DNA of 64,000 nt from Fontibacterium temperatum (GTDB taxonomy: Bacteria; Pseudomonadota; Alphaproteobacteria; Pelagibacterales; Pelagibacteraceae): NCBI GenBank assembly GCA_964203055.1, contig CAXNKS010000001.1, forward strand, positions 124,001-188,000, read 5' to 3'. Within the stretch, counting starts at the first letter, position 1. The number at the start of each line of letters is the position of its first letter. Of the stretch, positions 17,866 through 26,363 are shown piece by piece. The notes under the pieces are model-generated. The model saw only the letters and a program-made list of their open reading frames with translations, had not been told where the DNA came from and did no database searches. Made by a program: the position numbers and the translations under genes.

Positions 17866-20170
17866 AATTATTTTTATACTGTTTTTTGGATTTTTTTTTT
17901 TAAAAGCCAATATTAGTTATTCGCAACAAAAAGATATTTACAATTTTTCTGCCGATAAATTAACATATTCACAGGACAACAACATTATTGAAGCCACAGG
18001 TAATGTAGTGGCTAAAAATCAAGAAGGAAAACAAATCTCTTCTGATAAAATTATATACAATAAGACAAGTCAATTATTAAAAACTTTTGGAAATTCTAAA
18101 TTTACTGACAGTAAAAATAGAACTCTAACAGCAGATAATTTTGAATATGATTTAGAAAAAAAAATTATTTCTGCACAAAATAAAGTTAAGTTTTTAGATA
18201 ACTATAAAAATATATATTATTTTAGCAAACTAAATGCTGATGATAAATTTGACGAAATTATTGGATACGATTTAAACTCTGATCTTAATAAAGAAAAATT
18301 TCAATCTAAAGATAAATTTAATGAATTTGTAGAACCAAAGCTTTCTGGAAAAGAAGTAAGCATAAAAGATAATATAACAATAATCAAAGATGGAAAATTT
18401 ACATCATGCAAATCTACAAATGAGAAAGAAGGATGTCCATTTTGGAACTTAAACGCTAATTTAGTTACACATGATAAAGAAAATAAAAAAATTACTTATA
18501 AAAATGCAACTTTAGATTTGAACAACATTCCAGTTTTATATACTCCTTATTTTTCACATCCAGACCCAAGTGTAAAAAGAGAAGCTGGTTTTTTAGCTCC
18601 ATCATTCGCTTCATTAAGTAGCGATATTGGTTCAATAATTAAAATTCCTTATTTTTATCCAATATCACAATCTGCTGATTTTACGGTTAGTCCTGTTTAT
18701 TACTTTAAACAAAATCCTTTGCTATTAGGAGAGTATAGAGAAAAATACAAAAATGGAGACTTGTCAATTGAAGGGAGTTTTACTCAAGGTTACAAAACAA
18801 TAACTTCAGCACAAACCGACGGTTCTAGAAATCATTTATATGGAAATTTAAATCTAAATTTTGCAGATAAAATTTTAGATCAAAGTGAATTTAATGCAAA
18901 AATTCAAAGGATAAATAATCCAACATACTTAAGGGTTAATAAAATTAATTCTACTAATGATGGATTTAAAAGAAATCTTGTAAAAGAAAATGAAACTAAA
19001 CTAACTAATGAAATATATCTTAATTCGTTTGGAAGAAATGAAAGTTTAAATTTTAAAACAGCAACATATCAAAATATTGCAACTACAAAAACTTCAGATC
19101 AATATGAATATTTACTTCCAGAGATTATATATTCTAAATATAACTTAATGAACAATAATAACTTAAATTTTACTTCAAATTTTAAAAGTTTAAATGCTAA
19201 TACCAATCAAAACAAAACAACTTTTATTAACAACTTAGATTACTCAACTACAGAATCTTACAACACAAATCTTGGAATTGGGTACAAATTTCTTACAAGA
19301 ATTAATAATATTAATTACTATTCCGACTACAAAACTCCGAACGAAAATTTAAATAGTCAAATTAATCCAGTCGTTGGATTTGATACGTCATTACCATTTG
19401 CTAAATTATCAAAAGAATCTGAGCAATATTTAATTCCTAGAATACTTACTCGTTATTCTCCTGGCAAAATGACTAATGCAACATCTAACGATACTACTTT
19501 GAATACTGATAATTTATTTTCAATAAATAGAATGAACTCTGATGAATTAATAGAAAAAGATCTTTCATTTAACATTGGCTTAGATTGGATGTGGAAAGAA
19601 AAAATTATAAACAAAAATAATCCTGCTCAAGCTGGCATTTCAATAGGTCAGGTTATAAAATTCAATGAAGATCTTGATATGCCTACAAAATCTTCTCTTC
19701 AAAATAAAAATTCTGATTTAGTAACCAAAGTAAATTATTTAAGTCCTGGAAATTTTGATGTGACTCTTAAAAACACATTGGATAACGGCTTTAACCATGT
19801 TTACTATAACGATTTAAATTTAAAAACTTTTTTAAAACAAGGAGAAGTTAACTTTAATTTCTACGAAAAAAATAGTCATATTGGAAATGAAAGATATGCA
19901 AAAGCTAATTTGACTTCTTATTTGACTGACAATACGAAATTAACAATTTCAACAGACAGAAATTTAAAAACTGACTTAACTAATTCTCATAAATTAGGAA
20001 TTGAGAATGAAAATGAATGTATAAGATATGGTTTTTATTTTCAAAAAAATTACTCATCAGATAAAGACTTAAAGCCAGCAACTAGTGTCTTTTTTGGAGT
20101 AACATTGCTACCATTTGGAGATAATTACACAACATCAAATATATTGCCTTCAATTGGTGGAATACAATAA
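17855..20170 (+). CDS. lptD: LPS-assembly outer membrane protein LptD
   Basis: A 771-residue outer membrane LPS translocon. A signal peptide (about 1-22, ending near SYSQQ) leads into an OstA/LptA-like jellyroll (about 28-165: FSADKLTYSQDNNIIEATG), followed by the long C-terminal beta-barrel with alternating aromatic strands. The LptD signature around CPFWNLNANLVTHDKENKKI and PVLYTPYFSHPDPSVKREAG is present. Few cysteines are seen (the pair in FTSCKSTNEKEGCPFW, one in NECIRY), so the disulfide scheme differs from E. coli. Unlike its neighbours upstream, this 2.3-kb frame is unbroken. Confidence 0.93.
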   Translation: MQNRIIFILFFGFFFLKANISYSQQKDIYNFSADKLTYSQDNNIIEATGNVVAKNQEGKQISSDKIIYNKTSQLLKTFGNSKFTDSKNRTLTADNFEYDLEKKIISAQNKVKFLDNYKNIYYFSKLNADDKFDEIIGYDLNSDLNKEKFQSKDKFNEFVEPKLSGKEVSIKDNITIIKDGKFTSCKSTNEKEGCPFWNLNANLVTHDKENKKITYKNATLDLNNIPVLYTPYFSHPDPSVKREAGFLAPSFASLSSDIGSIIKIPYFYPISQSADFTVSPVYYFKQNPLLLGEYREKYKNGDLSIEGSFTQGYKTITSAQTDGSRNHLYGNLNLNFADKILDQSEFNAKIQRINNPTYLRVNKINSTNDGFKRNLVKENETKLTNEIYLNSFGRNESLNFKTATYQNIATTKTSDQYEYLLPEIIYSKYNLMNNNNLNFTSNFKSLNANTNQNKTTFINNLDYSTTESYNTNLGIGYKFLTRINNINYYSDYKTPNENLNSQINPVVGFDTSLPFAKLSKESEQYLIPRILTRYSPGKMTNATSNDTTLNTDNLFSINRMNSDELIEKDLSFNIGLDWMWKEKIINKNNPAQAGISIGQVIKFNEDLDMPTKSSLQNKNSDLVTKVNYLSPGNFDVTLKNTLDNGFNHVYYNDLNLKTFLKQGEVNFNFYEKNSHIGNERYAKANLTSYLTDNTKLTISTDRNLKTDLTNSHKLGIENENECIRYGFYFQKNYSSDKDLKPATSVFFGVTLLPFGDNYTTSNILPSIGGIQ

Positions 20171-20183
20171 TTCTAAAAAATAA

Positions 20184-20797
20184 ATGAGTAAAAAAATTTT
20201 TTTACTAATATTTTTTGTTTTTTTTTAACTAACTCTGAAGCAAAACAATTAACTAATAACGTAATAGTTTCTATTGATAATACAATAATTACGGACCTTG
20301 ATATCAATAAAGAAATTAATTTTTTAAAATTTATTAACAAAGATCAAGCTGCTAATAATCCAGAGCTATTAAAAAAAGAAATTGTAAATAGTTTAATAGA
20401 TAGAAAAATCAAAGATATAGAAACAAATTACTTTAAAATTGAAGTTTCAGAAAAAGAAATCGAAATTAATTTATATAATTACTTAGAGAGAATTAAAATT
20501 AATAATGAAATTATCAATTCTTTCTATAATCAAAATGAAATAGAGAAAGATTATTTAAAAAATATAATAAAAATTGATATGAAGTGGTCAAAATTAGTTA
20601 GACAGTTGTATGAGAGTAGACTTAATGTGAATTTAACAGAAGTTAATAAAGAACTAGAAAAAGAACAAAACAATTCTGTAGATGATGAAAAATTAAAAAG
20701 ACAACTAATTATTACTGAACAAAACAAACTTTTAAATAAATTCTCAGCCACTCATCTAGAAAAGAGTAAAAAAAAATATTTAATTAAATTTCTGTGA
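20184..20797 (+). CDS. surA: SurA-like periplasmic chaperone (N-domain only), one-base deletion in the signal peptide
   Basis: Position between lptD and pdxA is where surA lies in E. coli. As written, ATG 20184 gives MSKKIFLLIFFVFF then a stop in a nine-T run (20218-20226). With one more T the frame continues LTNSEAKQLTNNVIVSIDNT, a signal peptide followed by the SurA N-domain start (VSIDNTIITDLDINKEI). The corrected protein is 204 residues. It resembles only the SurA chaperone core; no parvulin PPIase domain with its usual motifs is seen, and E. coli SurA is about twice as long. Its role in outer-membrane protein folding is inferred from position and similarity. The stop overlaps pdxA by four bases (GTGA). 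Confidence 0.75.
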
Positions 20798-21762
20798 AAA
20801 AAAATATTATAATTGTTCTAGGAGAGCCCAATAGTATTTCTTCTGAAATTTTTCTTAAATCGATTAATTATATAAAAAAGACAAAGTTAAATTTCATAAT
20901 TATTGGAAACTATTCACTATTAAAAAAACAGGCAAATTATTTAAATTTTAAAAAAAATATAAATTTTAGATTATCTAAAATAGATAATTTAAAAAAAATA
21001 AAATTTAATTTTATTAATATAGATTATAAGCAATCAAAACCTTTTGATCTAAAAACTAATAAAACAGATGCATTTGTAAAAAAATGTTTTGAATGTGCAG
21101 TTCTCTTACTTAAAAAAAAATTAGCTTCTGGACTAATTAACCTCCCTATTAATAAGTCAAAGTTTACAAAAAATAAATACAATGGAATTACTGAATATAT
21201 TGCAGATAAAACTAATAACAAAAATAAAGAAAATATGCTTTTGTTTAATGATACTTTTTCTGTTCTACCTTTAACAACCCACATTCCTTTAAAAGAAGTT
21301 TATAAAGAAATTTCATATAAAAAAATTGAGAAGGCATGTAAAAATATCAATAATTTTTATTTAAAAACTATTAAAAGAAAAAAATTTAAAATCGGTATAC
21401 TTGGCCTAAATCCACATAATGGTGAAAACGGATATATAGGAAATGAGGAAAAAAGAATAATTATACCAGCAATTAAAAAGCTTAAAAAAAAATATCCAAT
21501 AATAGGTCCGCTCTCACCTGACACTAGTTTTTTACAAAGAGCAAAATTAAAAATTGATGTTTTAATCGGTCACTATCATGATCAAATTCTAACAACTTTC
21601 AAAACTAAATTTAATTATGATGCTATAAATATTACAATTGGTTTGCCGTTCATTAGAATTTCTCCAGATCATGGGGTTGGTACCGAAATTATAGGAAAAG
21701 GGATTGCGGATCCAAAAAGTTTTAAGAAAGCAATAAAGTTTTTTTCTAAATATAATGTTTAA
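20794..21762 (+). CDS. pdxA: 4-hydroxythreonine-4-phosphate dehydrogenase
   Basis: PdxA (322 residues) oxidises 4-phosphohydroxy-threonine in the DXP-dependent pyridoxal phosphate pathway. The start is GTG 20794, overlapping the preceding stop as GTGA. Conserved parts are the N-terminal GEPNSIS, the INLPINKSKF loop, TTHIPLKEV with a metal-ligand His, LGLNPHNGENGYIG, GPLSPDTSF, the GHYHDQ metal site and the C-terminal SPDHGVGTEIIGKGIADP. It overlaps rsmA by eight bases. Confidence 0.94.
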   Translation: MKKNIIIVLGEPNSISSEIFLKSINYIKKTKLNFIIIGNYSLLKKQANYLNFKKNINFRLSKIDNLKKIKFNFINIDYKQSKPFDLKTNKTDAFVKKCFECAVLLLKKKLASGLINLPINKSKFTKNKYNGITEYIADKTNNKNKENMLLFNDTFSVLPLTTHIPLKEVYKEISYKKIEKACKNINNFYLKTIKRKKFKIGILGLNPHNGENGYIGNEEKRIIIPAIKKLKKKYPIIGPLSPDTSFLQRAKLKIDVLIGHYHDQILTTFKTKFNYDAINITIGLPFIRISPDHGVGTEIIGKGIADPKSFKKAIKFFSKYNV

Positions 21763-22549
21763 GCATAAAAAGAAGCTTGGTCAAAATTTTTTAATTAACA
21801 AAGAGATAATAAAAAAAATTGCGGACATAGGTAAAGTTGACAAGAATACTAATATAATTGAGATAGGACCCGGTTCTGGTAATTTAACTGAAGAGTTATT
21901 AAAAAAAAATCCAAAAGAAATTTTTGCAATCGAGTTTGATAAAGATTTAAGTAATTATTTAGATAAAATTAAAAATAATTATAAAAATTTTAATTATAAA
22001 ATTTCTGACGCTTTAACTTTTGATGAAAAGAGTATCTTTAAAAAAAATTCAATAATTTATGGCAATCTTCCTTATAATATTTCCCTAAAATTATTAATAA
22101 AATGGATTTACTCTGATCCATGGCCTCCTTTTTATGATCAAATGATTTTAATGTTTCAAAAAGAAGTTGCAGAGCGAATTATAGCGACCTCTAATAATAA
22201 AAAATATGGAAGAATATCTATACTAACTGATGCCAGATTAGATGTTAAATTTCATTTTAATATTTCAAAAAAAGAATTTAATCCTGAGCCAAAAGTTGAT
22301 TCTTCAGTACTATCTTTTACTCCAAAAAAAAACACTAATTTTACATTAAAGGATTTAGACATTTTGTCAGATCAAACAAAAATTATATTTAATACCAAAA
22401 GAAAAATGATTTCAAAAACTCTTAAAAAATTACTTAATGAAAAAGAGCTTAAAATTATAGATTTTGATAATATTAAAAACTTAAGACCAGAAAATCTAGA
22501 TTTTAATTTTTACTATAAATTGGTTGATTTAATTAAACGTAGATCTTAG
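21755..22549 (+). CDS. rsmA: 16S rRNA dimethyladenosine methyltransferase (KsgA)
   Basis: RsmA (264 residues) dimethylates two adjacent adenines near the 3' end of 16S rRNA late in small-subunit assembly. The N-terminus HKKKLGQNFLINKEIIKKIA, the SAM-binding EIGPGSGNLTEELL, and the catalytic IYGNLPYNIS motif are all visible. The C-terminal region holds NTKRKMISKTLKKLL. It starts inside the end of pdxA and its end overlaps the convergent gmk by 21 bases, which is unusually long for a tail-to-tail pair. Confidence 0.96.
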   Translation: MFKHKKKLGQNFLINKEIIKKIADIGKVDKNTNIIEIGPGSGNLTEELLKKNPKEIFAIEFDKDLSNYLDKIKNNYKNFNYKISDALTFDEKSIFKKNSIIYGNLPYNISLKLLIKWIYSDPWPPFYDQMILMFQKEVAERIIATSNNKKYGRISILTDARLDVKFHFNISKKEFNPEPKVDSSVLSFTPKKNTNFTLKDLDILSDQTKIIFNTKRKMISKTLKKLLNEKELKIIDFDNIKNLRPENLDFNFYYKLVDLIKRRS

Positions 22550-23122
22550 TTCTCTTTCAATCTTAATTATCTTGGTAATTTGTTCAAAACAATTTTCTAC
22601 CTCTTTATTTACAACAATATATTTATAATCTTTCCAGTGGTTGATTTCATCTTTTGCCATTTTCATCCTTTGATCAACTAATTCTTTATTTTTTTCTTCT
22701 CTTTTTTTAAGTCTTTTTTCTAAATCATTAATACTAGGTGGCAAAATAAATACTGGAACGATATCTAGTGGCATTATTTGTTTAACCTGTTCTGTTCCTT
22801 GCCAATCAATATCAAATAAATAATCTTTCCCCTGAACTAAAGTATCTTCTATTGGTCCTTTTAAAGTGCCGTAATAGTTACCAAATACTTTTGCCTTCTC
22901 TAAAAACTTATTTTGAATAGATAATTCTTGGAATTTATTAACGTCAACAAAGTTGTAATCAACGCCATCTATTTCGTTAGGTCTTGAAGTTCTGGTTGTG
23001 TAAGAAACTGATATTTTAAAATTACTATCACTATCTTGAATTTTTTTAGCAAGAGTAGTTTTTCCTGCCCCTGAAGGGGAAGATAATATTAAAATTAAAC
23101 CTCTCTTTGATTTTGAAATCAA
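22529..23122 (-). CDS. gmk: Guanylate kinase
   Basis: Gmk (197 residues) phosphorylates GMP and dGMP to the diphosphates. The P-loop is ILSSPSGAGKTTLAKKI, the GMP-binding region SVSYTTRTSRPNEIDGVDY carries the Arg and Tyr contacts, and DYLFDIDWQGTEQVK is conserved. It starts five bases after the acpP stop and so lies at the end of the fabD-fabG-acpP run. Confidence 0.96.
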   Translation of the reverse strand: MISKSKRGLILILSSPSGAGKTTLAKKIQDSDSNFKISVSYTTRTSRPNEIDGVDYNFVDVNKFQELSIQNKFLEKAKVFGNYYGTLKGPIEDTLVQGKDYLFDIDWQGTEQVKQIMPLDIVPVFILPPSINDLEKRLKKREEKNKELVDQRMKMAKDEINHWKDYKYIVVNKEVENCFEQITKIIKIERELRSTFN

Positions 23123-23127
23123 CAGAA

Positions 23128-23367
23128 CTACTTAGCGGGATTATTCTCAATAAATCTGATTGCATCACCTACTGTTAGTATTTTTTCAGCCTCTGAATCT
23201 GATATTTCAGATCCAAACTCTTCTTCGAAAGCCATTACTAACTCTACAGTGTCTAAACTGTCTGCGCCTAAATCATCAATAAAACTAGCTTCATCTGTAA
23301 CTTTAGCTTCATCAACACCTAGGTGTTCTACGATAATTTTTTTAACTTTTACTCCAACATCACTCAT
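23128..23367 (-). CDS. acpP: Acyl carrier protein
   Basis: A 79-residue acidic acyl carrier of type II fatty acid synthesis. The phosphopantetheine attachment serine is S37 in DDLGADSLDTVELVM. A 56-base gap separates it from fabG, the longest gap in this run, which leaves room for a separate promoter or a ribosome binding site (GGGAG lies before the ATG). Confidence 0.97.
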   Translation of the reverse strand: MSDVGVKVKKIIVEHLGVDEAKVTDEASFIDDLGADSLDTVELVMAFEEEFGSEISDSEAEKILTVGDAIRFIENNPAK

Positions 23368-23423
23368 TTTTAAACTCCCTTAATTATTAATGATTCTTTC
23401 AATAAATGAATAAATTAAATAAA

Positions 23424-24164
23424 TCAAGCCATATACATTCCACCATTAACATGGATGGTTTCGCCTGTAATATAACCAGAAAGATCAGAAGCTAAGAAAA
23501 GAGCACAATTAGCAATGTCATTACCTGTGCCTAATTTTCCCATTGGTATATTTTCTATAAGTTTCTTTTTGAATTCTTCATTAATATTTTTAGTCATCTT
23601 TGTATCGATAAATCCTGGCGATATACAATTTACTCTAATATTTTTTTTTGCGTATTCTTTTGCAAGACTTTTTGACATTGCTACTATTCCTGCTTTAGCA
23701 CTTGAATAGTTTGCCTGTCCAAAATTTCCTGTATGACCAACTATTGAACTAATATTAATTATAGATCCTGAATCCTGTTTCATCATTACTTTAATAGAAT
23801 ATTTACAAATCAAAAAAACAGCAGTTAAATTTATATTAATCACTTTATTCCACTCTTCATCTGACATTCTAATTGCAAGATTGTCTTTTGTGACTCCGGC
23901 ATTATTAATAACTATGTCCAATCCTCCTAATTTCTCTTTGGCTTCTTTAACTAACTCTTCAATCTTTTGATGATTTTCTAAGTTAAAATTAGAAGTTTTA
24001 ATTTTTGGAAAATTACTTTGTATAGTTTTAAGATTCTCTACATTTGTTCCGATAGTAAATATATCAGCTTCTAATTTATAAAAGCTCTCTAAAATAGACA
24101 GTCCAATTCCGGCGGTGCCCCCAGTTATAAAAACTTTTTTACTTTTTAAATTAATTAAATTCAT
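23424..24164 (-). CDS. fabG: 3-oxoacyl-[acyl-carrier-protein] reductase
   Basis: FabG (246 residues) reduces 3-ketoacyl-ACP with NADPH in each elongation cycle. It is a classical short-chain dehydrogenase: cofactor motif ITGGTAGIGLSI, VINNAGVTKDN, catalytic Ser in NISSIVGHTG, the YSSAKAG Tyr-Lys pair, and SPGFIDTKMTKNI. The C-terminal SDLSGYITGETIHVNGGMYM is typical. The start lies 14 bases inside fabD, so the two are coupled. Confidence 0.96.
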   Translation of the reverse strand: MNLINLKSKKVFITGGTAGIGLSILESFYKLEADIFTIGTNVENLKTIQSNFPKIKTSNFNLENHQKIEELVKEAKEKLGGLDIVINNAGVTKDNLAIRMSDEEWNKVININLTAVFLICKYSIKVMMKQDSGSIINISSIVGHTGNFGQANYSSAKAGIVAMSKSLAKEYAKKNIRVNCISPGFIDTKMTKNINEEFKKKLIENIPMGKLGTGNDIANCALFLASDLSGYITGETIHVNGGMYMA

Positions 24165-25080
24165 TGAATTGAATTATATTATCAATTGTAGTTGTTGTAA
24201 GTTCTTTTCCTATTCTTTTTATCATGCCTGTTAATGCTTTTCCCGGCCCTATTTCAATAAAATGTTTTACACCATTTTTTGCCATAAAATTCACAGATTC
24301 TCTCCATCTAACGTGATGCGTAATTTGTTTTGTAAGTAAAGAAGGTATTTCTTTAAAGTTATCAATTGTCTTAGCTGTAACATTAGAAACAATATTAATT
24401 ACAGGTTGTGAAAAATTAGTTTGTATTAAAATTTGATTCATCTTATCTGCCGAAGGTTGCATTAAAGAACAATGAAATGGTGCGCTGACTGGTAATAATA
24501 TTGCTTTTTTACTATAGTTGCTTTTTAGGTCATCTACTATTTTATTAATCTTATCTTTATTCCCACTTATAACTATCTGGCCTGGACAATTATCATTTGA
24601 AATTTCAGCAATTCCTTCGCTAGATTTATTTTTATTTATTACTTCATTTATCAAATCTACTTCTGCACCCAATACAGCTGCCATAGCCCCAACATTTACT
24701 GGAACCGCTTCTTGCATTGATTTACCTCTCTCTTTTAAAATTTTAGCACCATCTTTTAAAGTTAAAGAGTTTGAGCAAATCAAAGAAGTATATTCTCCCA
24801 AGGAATGACCTGCAAAAAAACTATAATCTTTTAAATCTTTAATTTTCTGTTTTTTTAAAGTTTTATAAATCGCAACTCCTACGGTCATAATGGCTGGCTG
24901 TGTGTTTTCCGTAAGATCTAGAGTTTCTTTGGGTCCATTTAAAATAATATTTGATAATTTAAAACCTAAAGCATCATCAACCTCATGAAAGACCTCTTTA
25001 GCTTCGGTAAAAGTGTCATAAAAATCTTTTCCCATGCCAACATACTGAGAACCCTGCCCTGGAAATACGATTGCTTTCAT
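24151..25080 (-). CDS. fabD: Malonyl-CoA:ACP transacylase
   Basis: FabD (309 residues) loads malonate onto ACP. It starts MKAIVFPGQGSQYVGMG with the GQGSQ oxyanion motif, has the nucleophile in GHSLGEYTSL, the substrate Arg in LKERGKSMQEA, and the catalytic His in PVSAPFHCSLM. It is the first gene of the fabD-fabG-acpP-gmk run and is transcribed away from rpsF. Confidence 0.96.
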   Translation of the reverse strand: MKAIVFPGQGSQYVGMGKDFYDTFTEAKEVFHEVDDALGFKLSNIILNGPKETLDLTENTQPAIMTVGVAIYKTLKKQKIKDLKDYSFFAGHSLGEYTSLICSNSLTLKDGAKILKERGKSMQEAVPVNVGAMAAVLGAEVDLINEVINKNKSSEGIAEISNDNCPGQIVISGNKDKINKIVDDLKSNYSKKAILLPVSAPFHCSLMQPSADKMNQILIQTNFSQPVINIVSNVTAKTIDNFKEIPSLLTKQITHHVRWRESVNFMAKNGVKHFIEIGPGKALTGMIKRIGKELTTTTIDNIIQFNEFN

Positions 25081-25114
25081 AATTAAGTAAGTAATTATAA
25101 CAAAATTAACCCTG

Positions 25115-25142
25115 TTGTATTAAAAAAAAAAAATTATATATT
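25115..25142 (+). promoter_or_regulatory. Candidate promoter of the rpsF operon
   Basis: TTGTAT (25115-25120) and TATATT (25137-25142) are separated by 16 bases, most of them a run of A. The -10 matches five of six consensus bases and the -35 three of six. Transcription would begin at about 25149, just before the palindrome described next. Confidence 0.35.
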
Positions 25143-25152
25143 GCCCTGACTT

Positions 25153-25178
25153 TCTCAACTTTAATATTAAAGTTGGGA
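25153..25178 (+). promoter_or_regulatory. Palindrome/hairpin in the rpsF leader
   Basis: CAACTTTAAT followed directly by ATTAAAGTTG is a perfect 20-base palindrome (25156-25175); three further flanking pairs including one G-U extend it to 25153-25178. It lies about 30 bases before the rpsF start. As RNA it would form a long hairpin at the very 5' end; as DNA it could be an operator. Ribosomal protein operons starting with rpsF are often autoregulated by S6:S18 binding to the leader, but the CCG-type loop of that known motif is not obvious here. Confidence 0.5.
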
Positions 25179-25206
25179 TGCTAATTAAAAGCAACCAAAA
25201 GTTAAA

Positions 25207-25539
25207 ATGAGTTATTACGAACATATATATATAGCTTCTCAAAGCTTAAATAATAAAGATCTTTCTGATCTACATCAAAAAATTGAAGATCTTATAAAAA
25301 AAAATAAAGGTAAAATTGAAAAAAAAGAAAATTGGGGTCTTAGGCAGTTAGCATATCCAATTAAAAATTTTAAGAAAGGTTATTATACAAATTTGTATTT
25401 TTCTGGAGAGCCGGTAGTTATTCAAGAACTTGAGAAAATTGAAAGAATTGATTCAAATATTTTAAGATTTATGACTATAAAAATAAAAAATATACCGGAA
25501 GAAAATTCAGAATTAGTTCAAAAAGAAGAAAGCAAATAA
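25207..25539 (+). CDS. rpsF: 30S ribosomal protein S6
   Basis: S6 (110 residues) binds 16S rRNA as a heterodimer with S18 in the platform of the small subunit. It starts MSYYEHIYIASQSLNN and has the conserved KKENWGLRQLAYPIKNFKKG and ERIDSNILRFMTIKI. The C-terminal tail is acidic. It is the first gene of the rpsF-rpsR-rplI operon, overlapping rpsR by one base. Confidence 0.97.
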   Translation: MSYYEHIYIASQSLNNKDLSDLHQKIEDLIKKNKGKIEKKENWGLRQLAYPIKNFKKGYYTNLYFSGEPVVIQELEKIERIDSNILRFMTIKIKNIPEENSELVQKEESK

Positions 25540-25820
25540 TGAAAAGAAAAAATATTAAAAAAACTAAAAAGAATAATAATTCAAATTTAATGCTTTTTCA
25601 AAAAGCGACTACTAAATTTACAAGAGATTGTCCTTTAAGCGGAAAAGATGCCCCTGTAATTAATTATAAAAATTTAAAGTTGCTACAAAAGTATATATCT
25701 GAAACTGGAAAGATGTTGCCTAGCAGAATAACATCGGTTTGCTATGCAAAACAAAAAGAGTTATCTAATGAAATTAAAAAAGCTAGAATATTAGCTTTAT
25801 TACCATTTGTAGCGGATTAA
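25539..25820 (+). CDS. rpsR: 30S ribosomal protein S18
   Basis: S18 (93 residues). The conserved core is KNLKLLQKYISETGKMLPSR followed by ITSVCYAKQKELSNEIKKAR. A Lys/Asn-rich N-terminal extension (about 1-22) precedes it. It is translationally linked to rpsF (TAATG) and followed by rplI after two bases. Confidence 0.97.
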   Translation: MKRKNIKKTKKNNNSNLMLFQKATTKFTRDCPLSGKDAPVINYKNLKLLQKYISETGKMLPSRITSVCYAKQKELSNEIKKARILALLPFVAD

Positions 25821-25822
25821 TT

Positions 25823-26281
25823 ATGGAAGTTATTCTTTTAGAAAATATTAAAAAATTAGGAAAAATTGGTAGCAAAGTAAAAGTTGCTAATGGTTTTGCT
25901 AGAAATTATCTTTTAAAAAACAACAAAGCGCTAGTTGCTTCAAAAGAAAATTTAGCTATTTTTGAAAAAAAAAAAGAAGAACTAAACAAAAAAAATAACG
26001 ATCAAAAAAACGAAGCTGTTAAAATTCAAAAAGAGCTTGATAAATTTGAATTAAAAATCACTAAAAATTCTATGGAAGGAGGAGCTTTATACGGCTCTCT
26101 AACTATAAAAGAAATTATCCAGAATTTAGAAACACATAAATTTAAAAATATTTTAGCAAATATGATTGAGCTTAAAGAGCAAATTAAAAAAATTGGTGAT
26201 TATGTTGTGATAATAAATTTACATGCCGATGTTCAGGCTTCAATAAAAGTAAAAGTTGTTTCAGTTGAAAAAATAGCTTAA
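25823..26281 (+). CDS. rplI: 50S ribosomal protein L9
   Basis: L9 (152 residues) bridges the L1 stalk region with neighbouring ribosomes. The N-terminal domain MEVILLENIKKLGKIGSKV with VKVANGFARNYLLKNNKAL is diagnostic, followed by the long Lys-rich connecting helix (about 50-80) and the C-terminal domain (GALYGSLTIKEI). It ends the ribosomal part of the operon, with dnaB following after 82 bases. Confidence 0.97.
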   Translation: MEVILLENIKKLGKIGSKVKVANGFARNYLLKNNKALVASKENLAIFEKKKEELNKKNNDQKNEAVKIQKELDKFELKITKNSMEGGALYGSLTIKEIIQNLETHKFKNILANMIELKEQIKKIGDYVVIINLHADVQASIKVKVVSVEKIA

Positions 26282-26297
26282 CTGCAAAGTTATTAAC

Positions 26298-26306
26298 TTA
26301 TCCACA
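26298..26306 (+). promoter_or_regulatory. Consensus DnaA box upstream of dnaB
   Basis: TTATCCACA is an exact match to the high-affinity DnaA box (TTATNCACA). It lies 58 bases before the dnaB start, in the only sizeable gap of the rplI-dnaB stretch. One box in so small a gap is less likely by chance than in long AT-rich DNA. It could link dnaB expression to DnaA-ATP levels; that is inference. Confidence 0.6.
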
Positions 26307-26363
26307 TTATTAAGAGTAAAAAATTATTCTATACTCATATCTTAAATAAATTTAAATGTTTCT

